This document shows positions 1 to 12,480 of a DNA stretch of 64,000 bases, one piece after another. The stretch spans positions 20,060,484 through 20,124,483 of the forward strand of contig CM059579.1 of assembly GCA_030386875.1 (NCBI GenBank). The letters run 5' to 3'. Below the pieces are notes generated by a model that saw nothing but the letters and a program-made list of their open reading frames with translations, was not told the origin of the DNA and did not search any database. The DNA is from Morinoia aosen (taxonomy: Eukaryota > Arthropoda > Malacostraca > Amphipoda > Talitridae). The position numbers and the translations under genes were made by a program. Numbering within the stretch: position 1 is the first letter of the stretch; each line of letters starts with the position of its first letter.

Positions 1-188
1 TCTCAGCATCGTTTTTTTCGGATTCGTATTTTTTTAGATTAGAACAAGAATTCGCCATTTGAAACAGATCGTATCGGGCAGGCTGAAAGCTTGCGAGATT
101 TAAATTTTTCCCTGTATTAATGCCAAAATCAGAGAAGTGTTTACGACGTACATCTCCACTAAATGCTGTATTTTGCCCTGTACAGTAA

Positions 189-605
189 CAGTACGCCCCT
201 GCTGTTCGCGGGGATTACGTACCTTCCCCTCGCGCGAATCCTGGAAATCCGCGAATTGTTAATACAGTTTTGGCTTAGATCGAACGCCTATTTATGATAC
301 TTTTTGCGCTAAAATATGCTTTCCATACACATTTTACAAACAGTCTCACTCATTAATACAGTAATTTAATGTAGTTATGTAATATGTAGCAATACCAAAT
401 TAAAAACAGTAATAACGCGGTACAATATATACATAGTAATGATACGTTAATAAATTTTGTATTTTATTGTAAGCGTTTTTCTGCTAAAAAAAAATAGCCA
501 GAGAAATGCACAAAATTGCCAGAATTATGAAAATAACTGAAAGAGCAAAATCCGCGAGTATGCGAGGCCGCAAACAGAGATCTGCGAATGGGTGAGGGCA
601 TACAG
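189..605. mobile_element. Possible pogo/Tigger-like MITE (non-autonomous)
   Basis: Both ends carry CpG-rich imperfect inverted repeats. The left begins CAGTACGCCCCT followed by TTCGCGGGG. The right, read on the other strand, begins CTGTATGCCCTC followed by ATTCGCAG. The interior is AT-rich with no coding potential. The CCGCGAAT/TTCGCGGGG style of the ends resembles pogo/Tigger MITEs. The repeats are imperfect and the TA target site is ambiguous, so the class is tentative. Confidence 0.45.
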
Positions 606-1035
606 GAAGCAAACCGTACGCGGTAACCTCCTATTGAAAAGAATACGCAAACAAGGCTGTCAGAGTTTCATACATTCATATATTAGAAACATAACCATAT
701 TATTTGAATGAGTTATGGAACATTAGTTGGGAGATAACTTGCTTCGGGATATTCAAATTATACCGTCAATTTGCGTGGCACGAGTACACTGTTTTTATCT
801 AACACAATCGAGTCGTGTACATCGGCTTTAAAAAACTCATCCAAAGCTGGCATCGTTTAATGATTATAAAAATTACACAAGGTAATACGGATATTTCTCA
901 AACAAAAATACACCCCGCTGCTGAGAGTGACTTCCTTTATGCTGTTGGAGCTCCTCTTACCTCATAAGAAACGGGAGGCTATTTTACGCCCACACTTCGC
1001 GATGGATGACCATTGTAGGATCCCGCTTATTAATT
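606..1035. other. Non-coding stretch, nothing recognised
   Basis: AT-rich sequence between the MITE and the minisatellite. I see no coding region, RNA gene or inverted repeat here. Confidence 0.6.
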
Positions 1036-1880
1036 GTTATGCAGCTCCTGGATCCCGCTTGTGATGCAACTCCTGGATCCCGCATGTGATGCAACTCCTG
1101 GATTAAGCATGTGATGCAACTCCTGCATCCCGCTTGTGATACAACTCCTGCATCCCGCTTGTGATGCAACTCCTGGATCCCGCTTGTGATGCAACTCCTG
1201 CATCTCGCTTGTGATGCAACTCCTGCATCCTGCTTGTGATGCAACTCCTGCATCCCGCTTGTGATGCAACTCCTGCATCCCGCTTGTGATGCAACTCCTG
1301 CATCCCGCTTGTGATGCAACTCCTGCATCCTGCTTGTGATGCAATTCCTGCATCCCGCTTGTGATGCAACTCCTGCATCTCGCTTGTGATGCAACTCCTG
1401 CATCCCGCTTGTGATGCAACTCCTGCATCCTGCTTGTGATGCAACTCCTGCATCCCGCTTGTGATGCAACTCCTGCATCCCGCTTGTGATGTAACTCCTG
1501 GATCCCGCATGTGATGCAACTCCTGGATCAAGCATGTGATGCAACTCCTGCATCCCGCTTGTGATGCAACTCCTGCATCCCGCTTGTGATGCAACTCTTG
1601 CATCCCGCTTGTGATGCAACTCCTGGATCCCGCATGTGATGCAACTCCTGCATCCCGCTTGTGATGCAACTCCTGCATCTCGCTTGTGATGCAACTCCTG
1701 CATCCCGCTTGTGATGCAACTCCTGCATCCCGCTTGTGATGCAACTCCTGCATCCCGCTTGTAATGCAACTCCTGCATCCCGCATGTGATGCAACTCCTG
1801 GATCAAGCATGTGATGCAACTCCTGCATCCCGCTTGTGATACAACTCCTGGATTTCACTTCATCCAACTCCTGGTTCCCG
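1036..1880. repeat. 25-bp minisatellite, about 33 copies
   Basis: Tandem array of a 25-bp unit containing GCAACTCCTGCATCCCGCTT followed by GTGAT. Common variants are GGATCCCGC and GGATCAAGC in place of GCATCCCGC. The unit length is not a multiple of 3 and the unit has no stop on the minus strand. The array is therefore open in all three minus frames as overlapping 25-residue repeats (MQELHHKRDAGVASQAGCRS and so on). Those frames are a property of the repeat, not evidence of a gene. Units decay at both edges. Confidence 0.95.
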
Positions 1881-2095
1881 ATCCAACTACCTACCAGATA
1901 ATCTCGATTTCAACACTCCAGTAGACGATCCCGATTCAACGCTCCACTAAAAAATCAATCCGGATGCAACAACACTCTACCAGATAATGAATCCCGGTCC
2001 AACACTCCAGTAAATGATCCCAATTCAAGACTCCAACAGATAATCAATCCCGGTTCAACACTCCAGTAGATTATCCCGATCGGACAACCCGTGAA
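1881..2095. repeat. Degenerate tandem repeat next to the 25-bp array
   Basis: A second, more diverged repeat follows the 25-bp array. Segments like TTCAACACTCCAGTAGA, then GATCCCGATTCAA, recur roughly every 30-60 bp. It shares the CCCG and CAACTCC themes with the neighbouring array and may be an older derivative of it. Confidence 0.6.
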
Positions 2096-3429
2096 TTATT
2101 CGGCTACGCTGGCCGGCCGCCGCCTCGCTCCCTCACTGCCTTCCCTCGCCCGTGAGGACAGCAGCTCAGCGGTATCATATCCATTAGCAGGCAGACAAAT
2201 ACACATGGGACCTTTCAATAATGTGCCTGCAGCAGGGCAATTAATTATTTAATTTAATAATTAATTACTAAGTTAATATGACCGGGAATTGCATCCCAAT
2301 ATCGTAGTCATTACTGATGTAACACAGGAAGTCCCATCAGAGGAACACACACGCAATAAATAAAGGCACTGTCATCGCGCGATCTCATCAGAGAACATTT
2401 AACTGCAGTCTAAAGAGAGTATCCTTGCATGACGTGTTGCAGTTATGTCCATCAAAATAATCCCCTAACTTAACTAACTAAAGATGACTTGCTCATATCA
2501 GTTACTCACCTCAGTGCTTCTACAGTTTCAATCCTTGGTCTGTTCTCGCTACATTATTGTTCATGACGTAACGAAGATACTCTTGATTCCAAACAGAATT
2601 CAATGTAGATTTACGGCTCTCCGACGCGGAGCACTCGCTTTATAACCCACATCGACTGCTGCTCCCAACACACTGTCTTGGATCGTCGCCTTTCCCGCGT
2701 AGTTGCCGTTCGATTTTTAGGATCGAACACCTCAGGAAGCATTTCGAGAACGTCCGTAGTCGCTCAACATGCGAGAAAGGACAAAGAAAATAATTTTTCT
2801 GACCAGGATATGTCAACTCAACCATTACCTACATTTTTTACTTCTATATACGTATAATTAGGTTACGGCATGTGCTCGCAATCCGTTGCATTTACCAATA
2901 TAACAGTTCCCATTTCTCCCAAAGCAGATGCTGAAGCATTGTTTATATTTCTAATTGAATTTTCATGAAACATGATTTAAGATATTTGTAACTAAAGTGG
3001 ACGTGTATCCTTAAGATTTCTAAAAACTCATTTTATCTCCATGCGCATATTTAATTAACGGAAAAACTAAATTTGAGAAATAAGTTGGAGAATTTTGGTA
3101 TCATAAAGTAAAAATAGCTACATTAAACAATGAATAATGAAAATTTTAACCTTAAACAATTTTTTCATGACTTAATTAGAATAAATTTGTTAAGTTTATC
3201 ACCAAATGTTAAGGTTTTCTATAAAAAATATCCTTAAATTTCTGGGGAAACACTTTTAAAGTATTTCATAATCATGATTTTGCCAAGAATTGAAATTCAT
3301 AACGTTTTAAATGCTTTTGAACTATTCATGACTTCGAAGAAAATATCAAATAAAATGAAGAGTACAAAAGTAACTTTTTTTTGTATTCTATCAGCATTTG
3401 GTAATTTAGTTTCCAAGTTTTAACATTCG
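2096..3429. other. Intergenic, nothing recognised
   Basis: It starts with a short GC-rich patch (about 2100-2180) containing GGCCGGCCGCCGCCTCGC, then becomes AT-rich. No open frame here resembles a known protein. The GC patch could be a decayed repeat or a regulatory sequence of a neighbouring gene, but nothing decides this. Confidence 0.5.
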
Positions 3430-4500
3430 GTATACCGTTCATACCTATGTTAAGTCTTTTACTCGTCCTGTCCAAAATAATAGAGAAAGTAATTACAAAT
3501 CAACAGTCATCTCACTTGGAGGAATCAAATTTACTTCATCGAAATCAATTTACCTATAGGAAGAACACTTACATGAAAGAGGCTTTTCTTAATGTGAATG
3601 GAAAAATATAGAGTGGAATCGATCAAAAGAATGTAACACTTGCTGCTACTCGATCTATTCAAAACGTTCGATGGCGTTGGATATAAGTGAATTTACAAAA
3701 ATTATTGAAATTAGATGTAATACACAATGGTTTGAAAGCTACCTATCTTATTGATCACAGTGCAGTCCGCTTAAATAGCAAACTGTCATCATTCATTCAA
3801 CTCAATTTCGGTGACCCTAAAGGATCAATCCTTGGTTCGTTATTGTACTCTATTTTCATTAAATATTTCTCTCCAATACCTTCTAACACACGAAACTCCA
3901 TGTTTGCATATGATGTTCGAATTGCAATGACAAGTTCTGTGGCGGAATTACCGCAGAAACCCTATTGAGCAACCTGAAGTCATGGGATGACCAAGACGGA
4001 CTCAAACTGAATGTGGAAACAACATAATGCATTATTTTCGGATGCAAGGATGAAATTAAAAAATTCTTAATCTGACTCTCACTGTAGGGAATGATGAAAT
4101 TGAGCTACAAGAAAAGTTAAAATATGGGCATTTAGTCCGATAAAGATATGTCCTTCAAATCTCATGATGAGAAAACTTGTCACAAAATTTACGGAACTTT
4201 GATGTTTTCATCGTATAAGAAGTATGCTCAACGAAAAATCTACATTATTAGGCATTCAATCTTTAGTGTTATCGTGTATTGACTATTGCAGCCAAGTTGG
4301 TGGCGATAAACCTCAATATCTTCGAAGAGAGTTACAAAAATGTATGAATTTGGCGGCCAAGGTGATACGCAAAGGCGAACTTAAAGAGTCATCACGCCAC
4401 TCCTCTCCTAAATAAACTCTGCTGGACTCATATTCAAGAATGATTTCTCACTCGGAAAGCCCAATACGAATTTTATTCTTTATATCACCCTCAGAGCAAC
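3430..4500 (+). pseudogene. Decayed non-LTR retrotransposon reverse transcriptase
   Basis: Stretches in shifting frames resemble the RT of LINE elements in the correct order. First comes LVLSKIIEKVITNQ with LEESNLLHRNQF (compare the usual LSKILEK ... LEENNLL ... QSGFR). Next is GDPKGSILGSLLYSIF (the GVPQGSILGPLLF motif), then MFAYDVRIAM at the FADD catalytic site with the first Asp replaced by Tyr. Last is IQSLVLSCIDYCSQV with LQKCMNLAAKVI, typical of the thumb/connection region. Several stops and frameshifts separate these blocks, so it cannot encode an enzyme. It lies directly upstream of the BEL 5' LTR; BEL may have inserted at its edge. The clade (Jockey, CR1 or L2-like) is not determined. 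Confidence 0.8.
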
Positions 4501-4568
4501 GCTGGTATTGTGCAATTCCACCCCCTACTGTAATAGACCAGAAGCCGAATTGTAGAAATAACATCTTG

Positions 4569-5774
4569 TGTTAGGAAAATCCTCAACCGTAGGTGAATTA
4601 GGAAGCTAATGTCATCTAAATTCAATAGGAACAATCACTGGCATTTGGCTTCACCTTCATTTCATTGCCCTGGCTTGCATTAAAAGTTTATGAAGCTTCT
4701 TCCAGCCTTCTTCACATCAGACCACAAATGAGAAGCGGAAATGGGTAACGCTGCGAACTCGAACGAGGTCGCTCTCCAGACTCGAGCGCGGAGAGACAGG
4801 GCTCGTTACTGGCTCTAAATGTCTACGCTTCGACGCAACCGCGTAAACTGGCTGCTTATAGCCGACTTCTACGAGACACCCGCATCTCGTCATGAGGGAC
4901 TAAGCCCTCCCGAGCCTCCTCCTCCCGGGGATCCACCGATCTGCAGCACTACGACGGCCGCCGTCGGCAGCCAGGACCGGCTTCACCACTAAAGCAGTAA
5001 GTCAGAGGTGTTTGGAATGAAGTCGTGCTGAATGCCAGTGATTGCTTAAGGTAGCCTGTGGTCATTGCAACACGGCCTGTAATCTAAAAGGGAAGACGGC
5101 AGCTTACGATAATTTTTTGAATCTATTATTTTTCGTAATTCATCAAACATTTAATCTCTGTAATTGATAGACCCTTAAATATCTGTAATTGATAGACCCT
5201 TAAATATCTGTAAGTGATAGACCCTTTGATATCTGTAAGTGATAGACCCTTTGATATCTGTAAGTGATAGACCCTTTAATATCTGTAAGTGATAGACCCT
5301 TTAATATCTGTAAGTGATAGACCCTTAAATCTCTGTAATTGATACTCTTAAATCTCGGTAAGCGATAGACCATTAAATTTCTTCCAATTGATCAAATCTT
5401 CCGTTGCTTAGTTATTTACTACTCGCCACGGAAGTGGTATACTTCAATGAGACCTTCATTCACATTCCTTGATTTTGGCCTCTAATTAATAACTAACTAT
5501 TCTTTCACAGCTGTTTTCCCTTAACGAAAAAGACGGGAAGCTCGAGGACGGCACGACTCTCGGACCCCAGTGGATCCGCAGTCCGTCTTTCGAGCGCGGA
5601 CAGACGGCCTTGTCATCTGTCCCGCTACCACCAGTTCGGACCTACAGTCTTTGAATAACTTTTGTTGGTGCTTATGGTCATTAAGATTGCATTTGGTGCA
5701 AATGCAACCAACCTTACTTTGTTTCATTCCGAGCCCGTTTATTTCTAGGTAATTCCTGGAAAGATTTTTCGTTA
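4569..5774 (+). repeat. BEL 5' LTR
   Basis: Direct copy of the sequence at 15544-17522 (minus the LINE inserted there). It begins TGTTAGGAAAATCC. The 3' border is set by the primer binding site at 5775, leaving an LTR end ...TTTTCGTTA instead of the usual CA. It is about 1.2 kb and contains a 25-bp tandem repeat near 5150-5365. The open frames of 60 and 87 residues near its right end recur identically in the other LTR and are not genes. Confidence 0.93.
5153..5365 (+). repeat. 25-bp tandem repeat inside the 5' LTR, about 8 units
   Basis: Units read ATCTGTAAGTGATAGACCCT plus five bases (T/A-rich). About eight units are present here, against about four in the 3' LTR (16131-16250). The edges are variant units with CTCTGTAATTGATA. 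Confidence 0.92.
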
Positions 5775-5790
5775 TGGCGACCATGACAGG
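5775..5790 (+). other. Primer binding site, tRNA-Arg type
   Basis: TGGCGACCATGACAGG directly follows the 5' LTR. It is complementary, with one mismatch (A for G at the ninth base), to the 3' end of insect tRNA-Arg of the type ending ...CCTGTCACGGTCG plus CCA, as I remember that tRNA. The ATG at 5774-5776 overlaps this site and is unlikely to be the real gag start. Confidence 0.75.
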
Positions 5791-5956
5791 ACGTTGTGTT
5801 GCTAGCTGGCTGACGGTGTGGTGGAGTGCTGTTGGAGTAGGTTGGTGCCTCGGGTGGGGGGCTCTTTCTTGTATTCTTTCCTTGGTGTCTATAAATTTTC
5901 GGCTGTGTAGCCTATGCTTGCCTATTTCTACTGCGTGCTTGACTTCTAATTTGATA

Positions 5957-8900
5957 ATGCCTGAGACCGATTTTCCCCTAAAGCAGCGAGGTTACCTGCG
6001 CGCTCGGGCCAGCAAACTACACGACAAAGTTCAACGTAATATATCCACTTTGACCAATGCAGAAAAATTGTCTAGCCTTGCTAACTTGGAGAGTTTGCGC
6101 CTTGAGCTGAAAACTCTCGACTCTTCGATTAGTGCAGCCCTGTGGGCAAAAACCTCTGATGAATCTGCACTGAATACAGAGTGGGATGCTGCGGATGTGT
6201 ATCAACAAAAAATCATTGACAGCATCACTCTACTAAAAAGTAATTCTCCGGTGGAGACAGTTTCTGCAGAGGGTAGCACGGTTGTTGTACCAACTTCGCG
6301 TCTTAACAAATTGAAATTGCCAGAAATTCCCCTGCCAATTTTCGGGAATGAGAAAGGGGAAACTTTGATAAATTTTTTAGAGAACTTTGAGAACATAGTT
6401 ACAAAGTATGACCTATCTGACTATGAAAAGTTCATGTACCTGAAACGACAATTGACCGGAGAACCCCTTACACTAATCAATTCTCTTGCAGGTGCTAAGC
6501 AATCTTACGATGGTGCTAAATCTCTACTGAGGGAGGCGTTCGCGGACACTATTGCCGAAGAATTCAATGCCATAAAGCGTTTGTCTCAACTAAATCTCTT
6601 TCCAGGTGGCGACCCGTATGAATTTGTAAGTGAAATGAGGCTTGTTCAGGAACTCTTCAGCTCACAAGGCATAGACACAGATACTGTCCTCCAATATTTC
6701 ATTTGGAACGGGATGACCCCTGACTTGCAAAATCAGATGGTTAATATCTGTAACTCTAACAAGCCGAGCTTAAAAGAGATGAACGACAATATATTTAAAG
6801 CCTTGGATCGTTGCAAAGAAATTCGTACCAAATGCCAGTCGCACAACTTGCATGGTCAGAAAATTTCACCTAATTCTTCAATGCAAAATTTTGCTGTTAA
6901 CGTAAACCCCGGATCTGCGAGCATTAGTCCTAACTCCAAATATCGGTACTGTAGCCTCTGTACTGACAGAGATGGCGCGCGGGACTCGTCCCATGTCACC
7001 AAAGATTGCGAGGTTTTCAAAACCGCCAGATCAAAAATCGATCGATTAAAGGCTCTAGGAGCGTGTACTCGTTGTGGTTTTGCCAACCACGTCACCTCAG
7101 CATGTTCTTTTAAATTTGGTCGTAACTGCTTCTTCTGTCACAAAGATCACATGAGCTTTCTTTGTCCCAGTAAGGGTGATGAACGGGGTGCCGCTCAGAG
7201 TAGGAAGGATAAAATAAAACCAAAGAACGATGCTAAAGTCAATTCGGGTGTAGTTTGGATGAGAGCCGCACTGCAGGTAAATGTGGGAGGAGAAGCTATC
7301 TTGCCTACTTTTGCTTGTAAAATCGGTAACTGCACGTTGCGCGCCATGAAAGATTCAGGCTGCCAGCCTCATTTTATCGTAAAGAGTTTGGCACATAAAT
7401 TGAAATTGCCGGTGGTGTGTGATGATTACTTGGTGACTGTCAACGGCTTTAACGAATCAAAAAATTACTCGACTAAAGTGGTAAAAGTACCACTTGAAGT
7501 TGGAGGTTGCCTCCACGAAATAAAAGCAATTTGCGTGCCTAACATTAAAACTTCCATCGAGCTCCCTGGGTTAACGAGGGCCGCTGCGGAAATATCACGT
7601 AAAGGTTACAAACTTGCTGATCCTAATCTATTAATCACTGATGAAATTTCTCAGATTGAACTGATCCTTGGCATGAATGATCCTGACGTACTGCTGGAGA
7701 ATCAGGTTCAGTTCGGGTCTCCTATACCGTCGGTAATGTCTAGAACGCATGCAGGAATTCTTTTGTGCGGCAGCCTGACGAGACTTGTTACTAATATCCC
7801 TGAATTGCCCGACCAAAATTTTCAGGTAACAGGTCATGACGAGTGTGCCGGTATGGCTTCGCTACAAAAACCAAAAATTGAAGTAGGGGACGAATGTCAC
7901 CCGAATGTAAAAAGTGCAGACCACGAAGTGCTAGAGTCGCACATAGTTGTGCTGGGCGAGGACGACGATGTGGACGATACCCTGCGGCGTGCCACCGAAG
8001 AGATGCTCGAGGCCCAATGTCAGCTCTCGTTGGGCTACGACACGGAACCGTATGAGGAAAACACCGTGGAAATTAACGACAAAGTTGTAAATTTCGTGTT
8101 AGACAACACGCGCCGTCAGGACGATGGGAGGCTAATCATGCCCCTCACCTGGAAGGGAGATGTTGCACATTTTTTGGATAAGAACTTCCACCTAGCGGAA
8201 AAAATCCTGACTAGCCAGCAACAGAAATCTCCAGAGAAGCTGCACATGATCGACGACAGCATAAGAGAGTGGGAGGAAGAAGGTATCATAGAAAAAATTG
8301 AAGACCTTTCATCTTTTCTCGAAGAACACCCCTCCCACAGCTTTCTGGCGCACATGGCAGTTTTCCGCGAGGAGCAGGAGACGACAAAATGCCGCGTTGT
8401 GTTTTTATCAAACCTGTGTGAAAGAAAACACGGAGCAGCGAGCCTGAGTCACAATCAAGTTATCCATCCAGGGCCGAACCTTAATCAAAAAATTACCAGC
8501 GCCTTGACTCACTCGAGGTTTGGAGAAAAATTGTTAATCTTCGACCTGAAAAAAGCTTTTCTTCAAATAGCGCTAAATGAAGAAGACTCGAACCGGCTAC
8601 TATTTCTCTGGTTTAAGGATGTGAAAAAAGGGAATTACTCCCTTGTGGCTTATCGCAATCTTCGCCTCAGCTTTGGAATCAGGTGCAGCCCTACTATCCT
8701 AATGCTTGCTATGTATAAGATCCTTTGCCTAGACGTGCAGGGAGACTCAGAGGAGCTGGTGCAAATAAAACGTCGGCTGTATGCACTTCTTTATATGGAC
8801 AATGGGGCCTTTTCGGGAACCTGTGAAGAAGTGTCACGAGCATACAATCTACTTGAAAGCATCTTCTCTCCCTACCGTTTTGAGGTACAAAAGATGGCGA

Positions 8901-9983
8901 CAAACGATGAACCTCTACAAACGGCGATAGACGAAGCAACCTCTTCGCGTACGACGAGAACTGTAAAGCTGATGGGACTGGAGTAGGACCGTCTCGACGA
9001 CGGGATCGCGGCGAGAAAAATTTCGCTAGACGGATCCGCAAACACGAAGCGACGAATACTTCAAACCATAGCCAGTCAGTTCGACCCCTTCAATTTTTCT
9101 GGGCCTTGTCTTAACAGAGCCAGGTTGTTCCTCCATTCGTTGCAGAGCAACAAAGAGACGACGTGGGATGAAGTGTTAAACCCCCAGGCGATGAGGCAGT
9201 GGAAGAACATCGTACGGCAAGCCAACAAAACTCCACGGATATCGGTAAGTAGATTCGTAGGAGATCGGGACGAGCCATACGAATTGATTGCTTTTACAGA
9301 TGCGAGCAAAACTATTTATGCGTCTGTTGTGTACCTTAAAAATTCCGTGACTAAGAAGGTTCATTTCCTTGCTGCAAAAAATAGATTAGTGAATACTCAA
9401 CTGCAGACCAAAACGATTATTACTCTCGAACTGCAAGCCATCACGTTAGGAGTAGAGATGTTGTGCGATCTTAGCGATGAACTGTCGGGGACAAAGTGCC
9501 CCTGTCCTATTAGGATCATTAAGAGGCAGTTATTCACGGATAGCACCATCTCATTACATTGGCTCAATTCGCAGACGCAAACTTTAAACAAAATGCAAAA
9601 ACTGTCTGTCTTTGTTCTAAACCGACTGAATTACATACAACGAATGTGCAGTAGCAATGCCATTACCTTTGATTTTGTCCCTACTAATCAAAATCCAGCA
9701 GATTGCCTCTCGCGCTGTTTCAGCTTTAACCAGCTGAAAAAGAGCTGTTACTTGAGCGGACCTAAGTTTCTTACAGAAGAAGCGGTGGCTCCGACAGGCA
9801 CCGTGTCAGTGACGGTGCCGAGTCCGTTCGTAAGTCCAAAACAATCGTGTACTGGTTTGCACGCTTCAATGCAGCCAGAGCCTCCCCACATCATTGACGT
9901 GGAGAAATTCGGCAATCTAAAGAAGCTGCTTAATGTGCATTGCCAGGTGTTAGTGTTCATAAATAAATTGAAACAACGCTTAA
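5957..9983 (+). pseudogene. BEL gag-pol: gag, protease, RT, RNase H (interrupted)
   Basis: Polyprotein of a BEL/Pao element that makes particle protein, processes it and copies the RNA. The frame is open from 5774, but that region overlaps the primer binding site, so I prefer the ATG at 5957 (MPETDFPLKQRG). In order, numbering from 5774: a DUF1759-like gag (residues about 175-320, with NFLENFENIV and EKFMYLKRQL); CysHis fingers at about 393-465 (CTRCGFANHVTSAC, CFFCHKDHMSFLC); a DUF1758-type aspartic protease with DSG near 525; RT with FDLKKAF near 922 and YMDN near 1007; after the stop, RNase H with FTDAS, TLELQA and FTDSTISLHWL, then NPADCLSR. TAG at 8984-8986 interrupts the frame inside pol, and the same frame continues after it. 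The frame then runs into the piggyBac-like insertion after TTAA at 9980-9983. Confidence 0.93.
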
Positions 9984-10665
9984 CCCGCGCACGGTCGCGC
10001 ATCCCTCAGAAAAGTAGTCAATTTACCCGCGTTACTCTGCTGTTCCCTGTTCACTTACCGTAATAGGCAGAGATGTAAAAATATGAAGTAATGAGTAAAA
10101 AATGTTGCTTTACACTTTGATGTTGTCAGATTTTTGATAACTTGAACCGTTTCTTTGTAATATGGAGTCAAACTCCGTAGATTTTTGCACAACATTGCTT
10201 CAAAGAGATCAATGGCCATTTTTGTGTTTTGGGAACAATGTAATGTTTTTCACTGCTATTTTATGCAGAAAATCCTTCCAAACCTGCTGATGTTTTTATT
10301 TTTCCTCTACAACAATTAGAAAAAAAGTTATGACCATTTATGTCTACTAGGTGTTATCCATTCTTCGTTTTAGTTCCTACATAAATGCATGTTTGCATGT
10401 CTGGTTATATTACTGTAAGTATAGTGTTTCGAAACTTGTAATTTTCACACAATATGAATAAAATACTGCTCTACACGCTACTGACTTCAGATTTGTCTTA
10501 TTTGCCATTTTTACGAAATAAGGCGAAATAAGGCCCTGAGTAGTTTCGCTGGTAACTGAGGCTGCCACTGACTGTTCGCACGCACACCCTCTCACGGTCG
10601 CCTCATTTACCACACTGACTGTGCTTACCCCTCCCAACCAGGGCTTCCACGAATGCGAAAGTTCC

Positions 10666-10720
10666 TACCCTAAAACTTTGTTCAAGATTACCCTAAAAAT
10701 CCATAAATTACCCTAAAATA
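10666..10720. repeat. hAT left subterminal TACCCTAAAA repeats
   Basis: Three copies of TACCCTAAAA at 10666, about 10690 and about 10710, all on the + strand. The same motif recurs at the right end (13320-13450). Clustered short motifs near hAT ends are known transposase-binding sites in this superfamily; that role here is inferred. Confidence 0.7.
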
Positions 10721-11924
10721 TCAAACTAGCCATTGCTGGTATTACATGAAAATATTCCGTGTTTATATGTATAGAAATGACACAACATCAGGGTCATGAG
10801 GAGATAAGAAAATGAAATTCTCAGACTTTACGGAGTCATGTGTGTCACGATACGTGCATCATTTTACATTGCTTTCACTATAGTTTATCTTTTTTGTATG
10901 GTATATATTGGTTACCCAGTGTCAGGATACCAGGTTCTTTAGTAAGTGGGGATCAAGGTAAAATAAACAAAAGACTTCAATTATATAATTAATATGAAAG
11001 AAATGATTAACTGACGACAATTATATATTAATTAGTAAATAAATAGTACCTAGTCGTATGAACAGGAAGAATTTTAGAATAAAAAAAACAAGTTGATAGG
11101 ATATTACTGGGATTTCAAGGTTAACGTTTGCTTTAGATTCCAAGCCAAAAGTAAAAGTGACTGTGTGGTACTAGGCAGGCCAGACCTAATAATCCAACTG
11201 ACTGGTACAGCAGACAATACACAACTGTATTAAGTTTCACCCCGCTCAAAGGAAACTACAATTTAAGGATAAACGGGTCGCACCGCTATGTGATTCACAG
11301 GCGTCCTAGAGAAATTTCCCTGACAACCAGTTACAAGCTCTGTTCGATGAGCGTAAAGTACGAGGCCAGGCGATCTACTCCTGACTAGCAGAGAGAAGCA
11401 AAGGCATAGTACGAGGAAATGAACGACAAAGTAATACTCGAAACATTTATGGAACACAACTCAAACACAGGTTCACAATTTTTTGCGCAGAAAATTAGAG
11501 GAACTTAGATGTGATATACGCTCAGACACACCCTAATTCTCGGCGCAATTGCAAAGAATGTAATGCACTTTATGAAGAATTATAACTTTCTCAAAATTTT
11601 CGCAATCGGTATACTCAATTGGTTCGAATTTAATTGCGTATAGTGATAATTTACGCTGAGTAAAGCAAAGCAGATGTTGCTCAAGGTTCAAAGTTAGCCC
11701 CATTGAATTTCAAATAAGAGTCTCGTTACAATGAAGAATCTCGGCCCATGGCCTTATTATTTTTCGACAGAAGCCTGCATGTCAAAAAAGCCAAAAGCCT
11801 ACAGTCGAATACTTGTAGCTCCTCCAAGAATCGGAGTCCAACGTTAATAAGCCCTAGTGCCTAGAATAATGGAAGACGAACCTCGATTTCTATCTCACAA
11901 GCTTTTTTATTCACTCCCAATATG

Positions 11925-12480
11925 TGTTTTTACACCAAACCAACATTTCTTCCATGAAGTCAAAAATTCATTTTTTAAACAAAGAAGCCAAAGAATGTTT
12001 GGATCCCATCATAGCGTTAGTCGTGTCTGAAAAGAACCCTACAATGTCGCTCACTTTAATATTTTTATCACTGAAATCTTTTTTATGTGTAGTAAACAAT
12101 CCATTGGCTGTGCTATCCTCTTTTTCAACAAGATCAACAGAGGAGCTCTTAATTGCACTCTCACTCCATTATTGGACGATGAATCCGAGCTGTTTAGCTT
12201 TACTGCGATCAGTTGTTTCATCAATTATTACAGAATACAAGCTTCATTAAGTACAACGACAAGATCACTTATAGTAGATATTTGCCCAATCATTGCCTAA
12301 TAATGTTTAAAGCTCTTTGTTTCCCTAAGCTTTACTTTCTTTAAGAAACATTTGTTTCAGTAGTTACGAAATAGGCAAATCATTCTCGGAAATATTTGCA
12401 CGTATCGGCAATTCAATTGTTGTACCTGACTTGTCAATTGGATCGTGTGATAATGAACAGAATTATAGATTGTGTTTTCC
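11925..12480 (-). pseudogene. hAT transposase remnant
   Basis: Read on the minus strand, 12231 down to 11972 gives VIIDETTDRSKAKQLGFIV, a stop, then VDLVEKEDSTANGLF and VSDIVGFFSDTTNAMMGS with KHSLASLF. These match the catalytic core of hAT transposases: the FS(L/V)IIDE(S/T)TD block with the first acidic residue, and the II(G)F(A/C)SD...N(A/V)M(M/F)G block with the second. Upstream (12480-12300) a weaker ENDLPIS...LLKQMF segment fits the region that usually precedes it. Stops and frameshifts occur throughout, and the C-terminal dimerisation region is not visible. It cannot make an active enzyme. Confidence 0.85.

Noticed and set aside
984-1867. Long overlapping minus-strand open frames with MQELHHKRDAGVASQAG repeats
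   Set aside because: They are produced in all three frames by a stop-free 25-bp tandem unit; no promoter, domain or non-repeat sequence supports a protein.
4500-4568. Possible BEL target site duplication (GAAAT near 4556 and GAAAT at 20171)
   Set aside because: The first copy is not adjacent to the LTR and the second is beyond the long-TIR element; probably chance.
5521-5784. 87-codon minus-strand frame with Cys residues, repeated at 17269-17535
   Set aside because: It lies in both LTR copies of the BEL element, antisense to the element, with no known domain.
11924-12250. 108-codon + strand frame inside the hAT element
   Set aside because: It is the opposite strand of the hAT transposase remnant, which is the meaningful reading.
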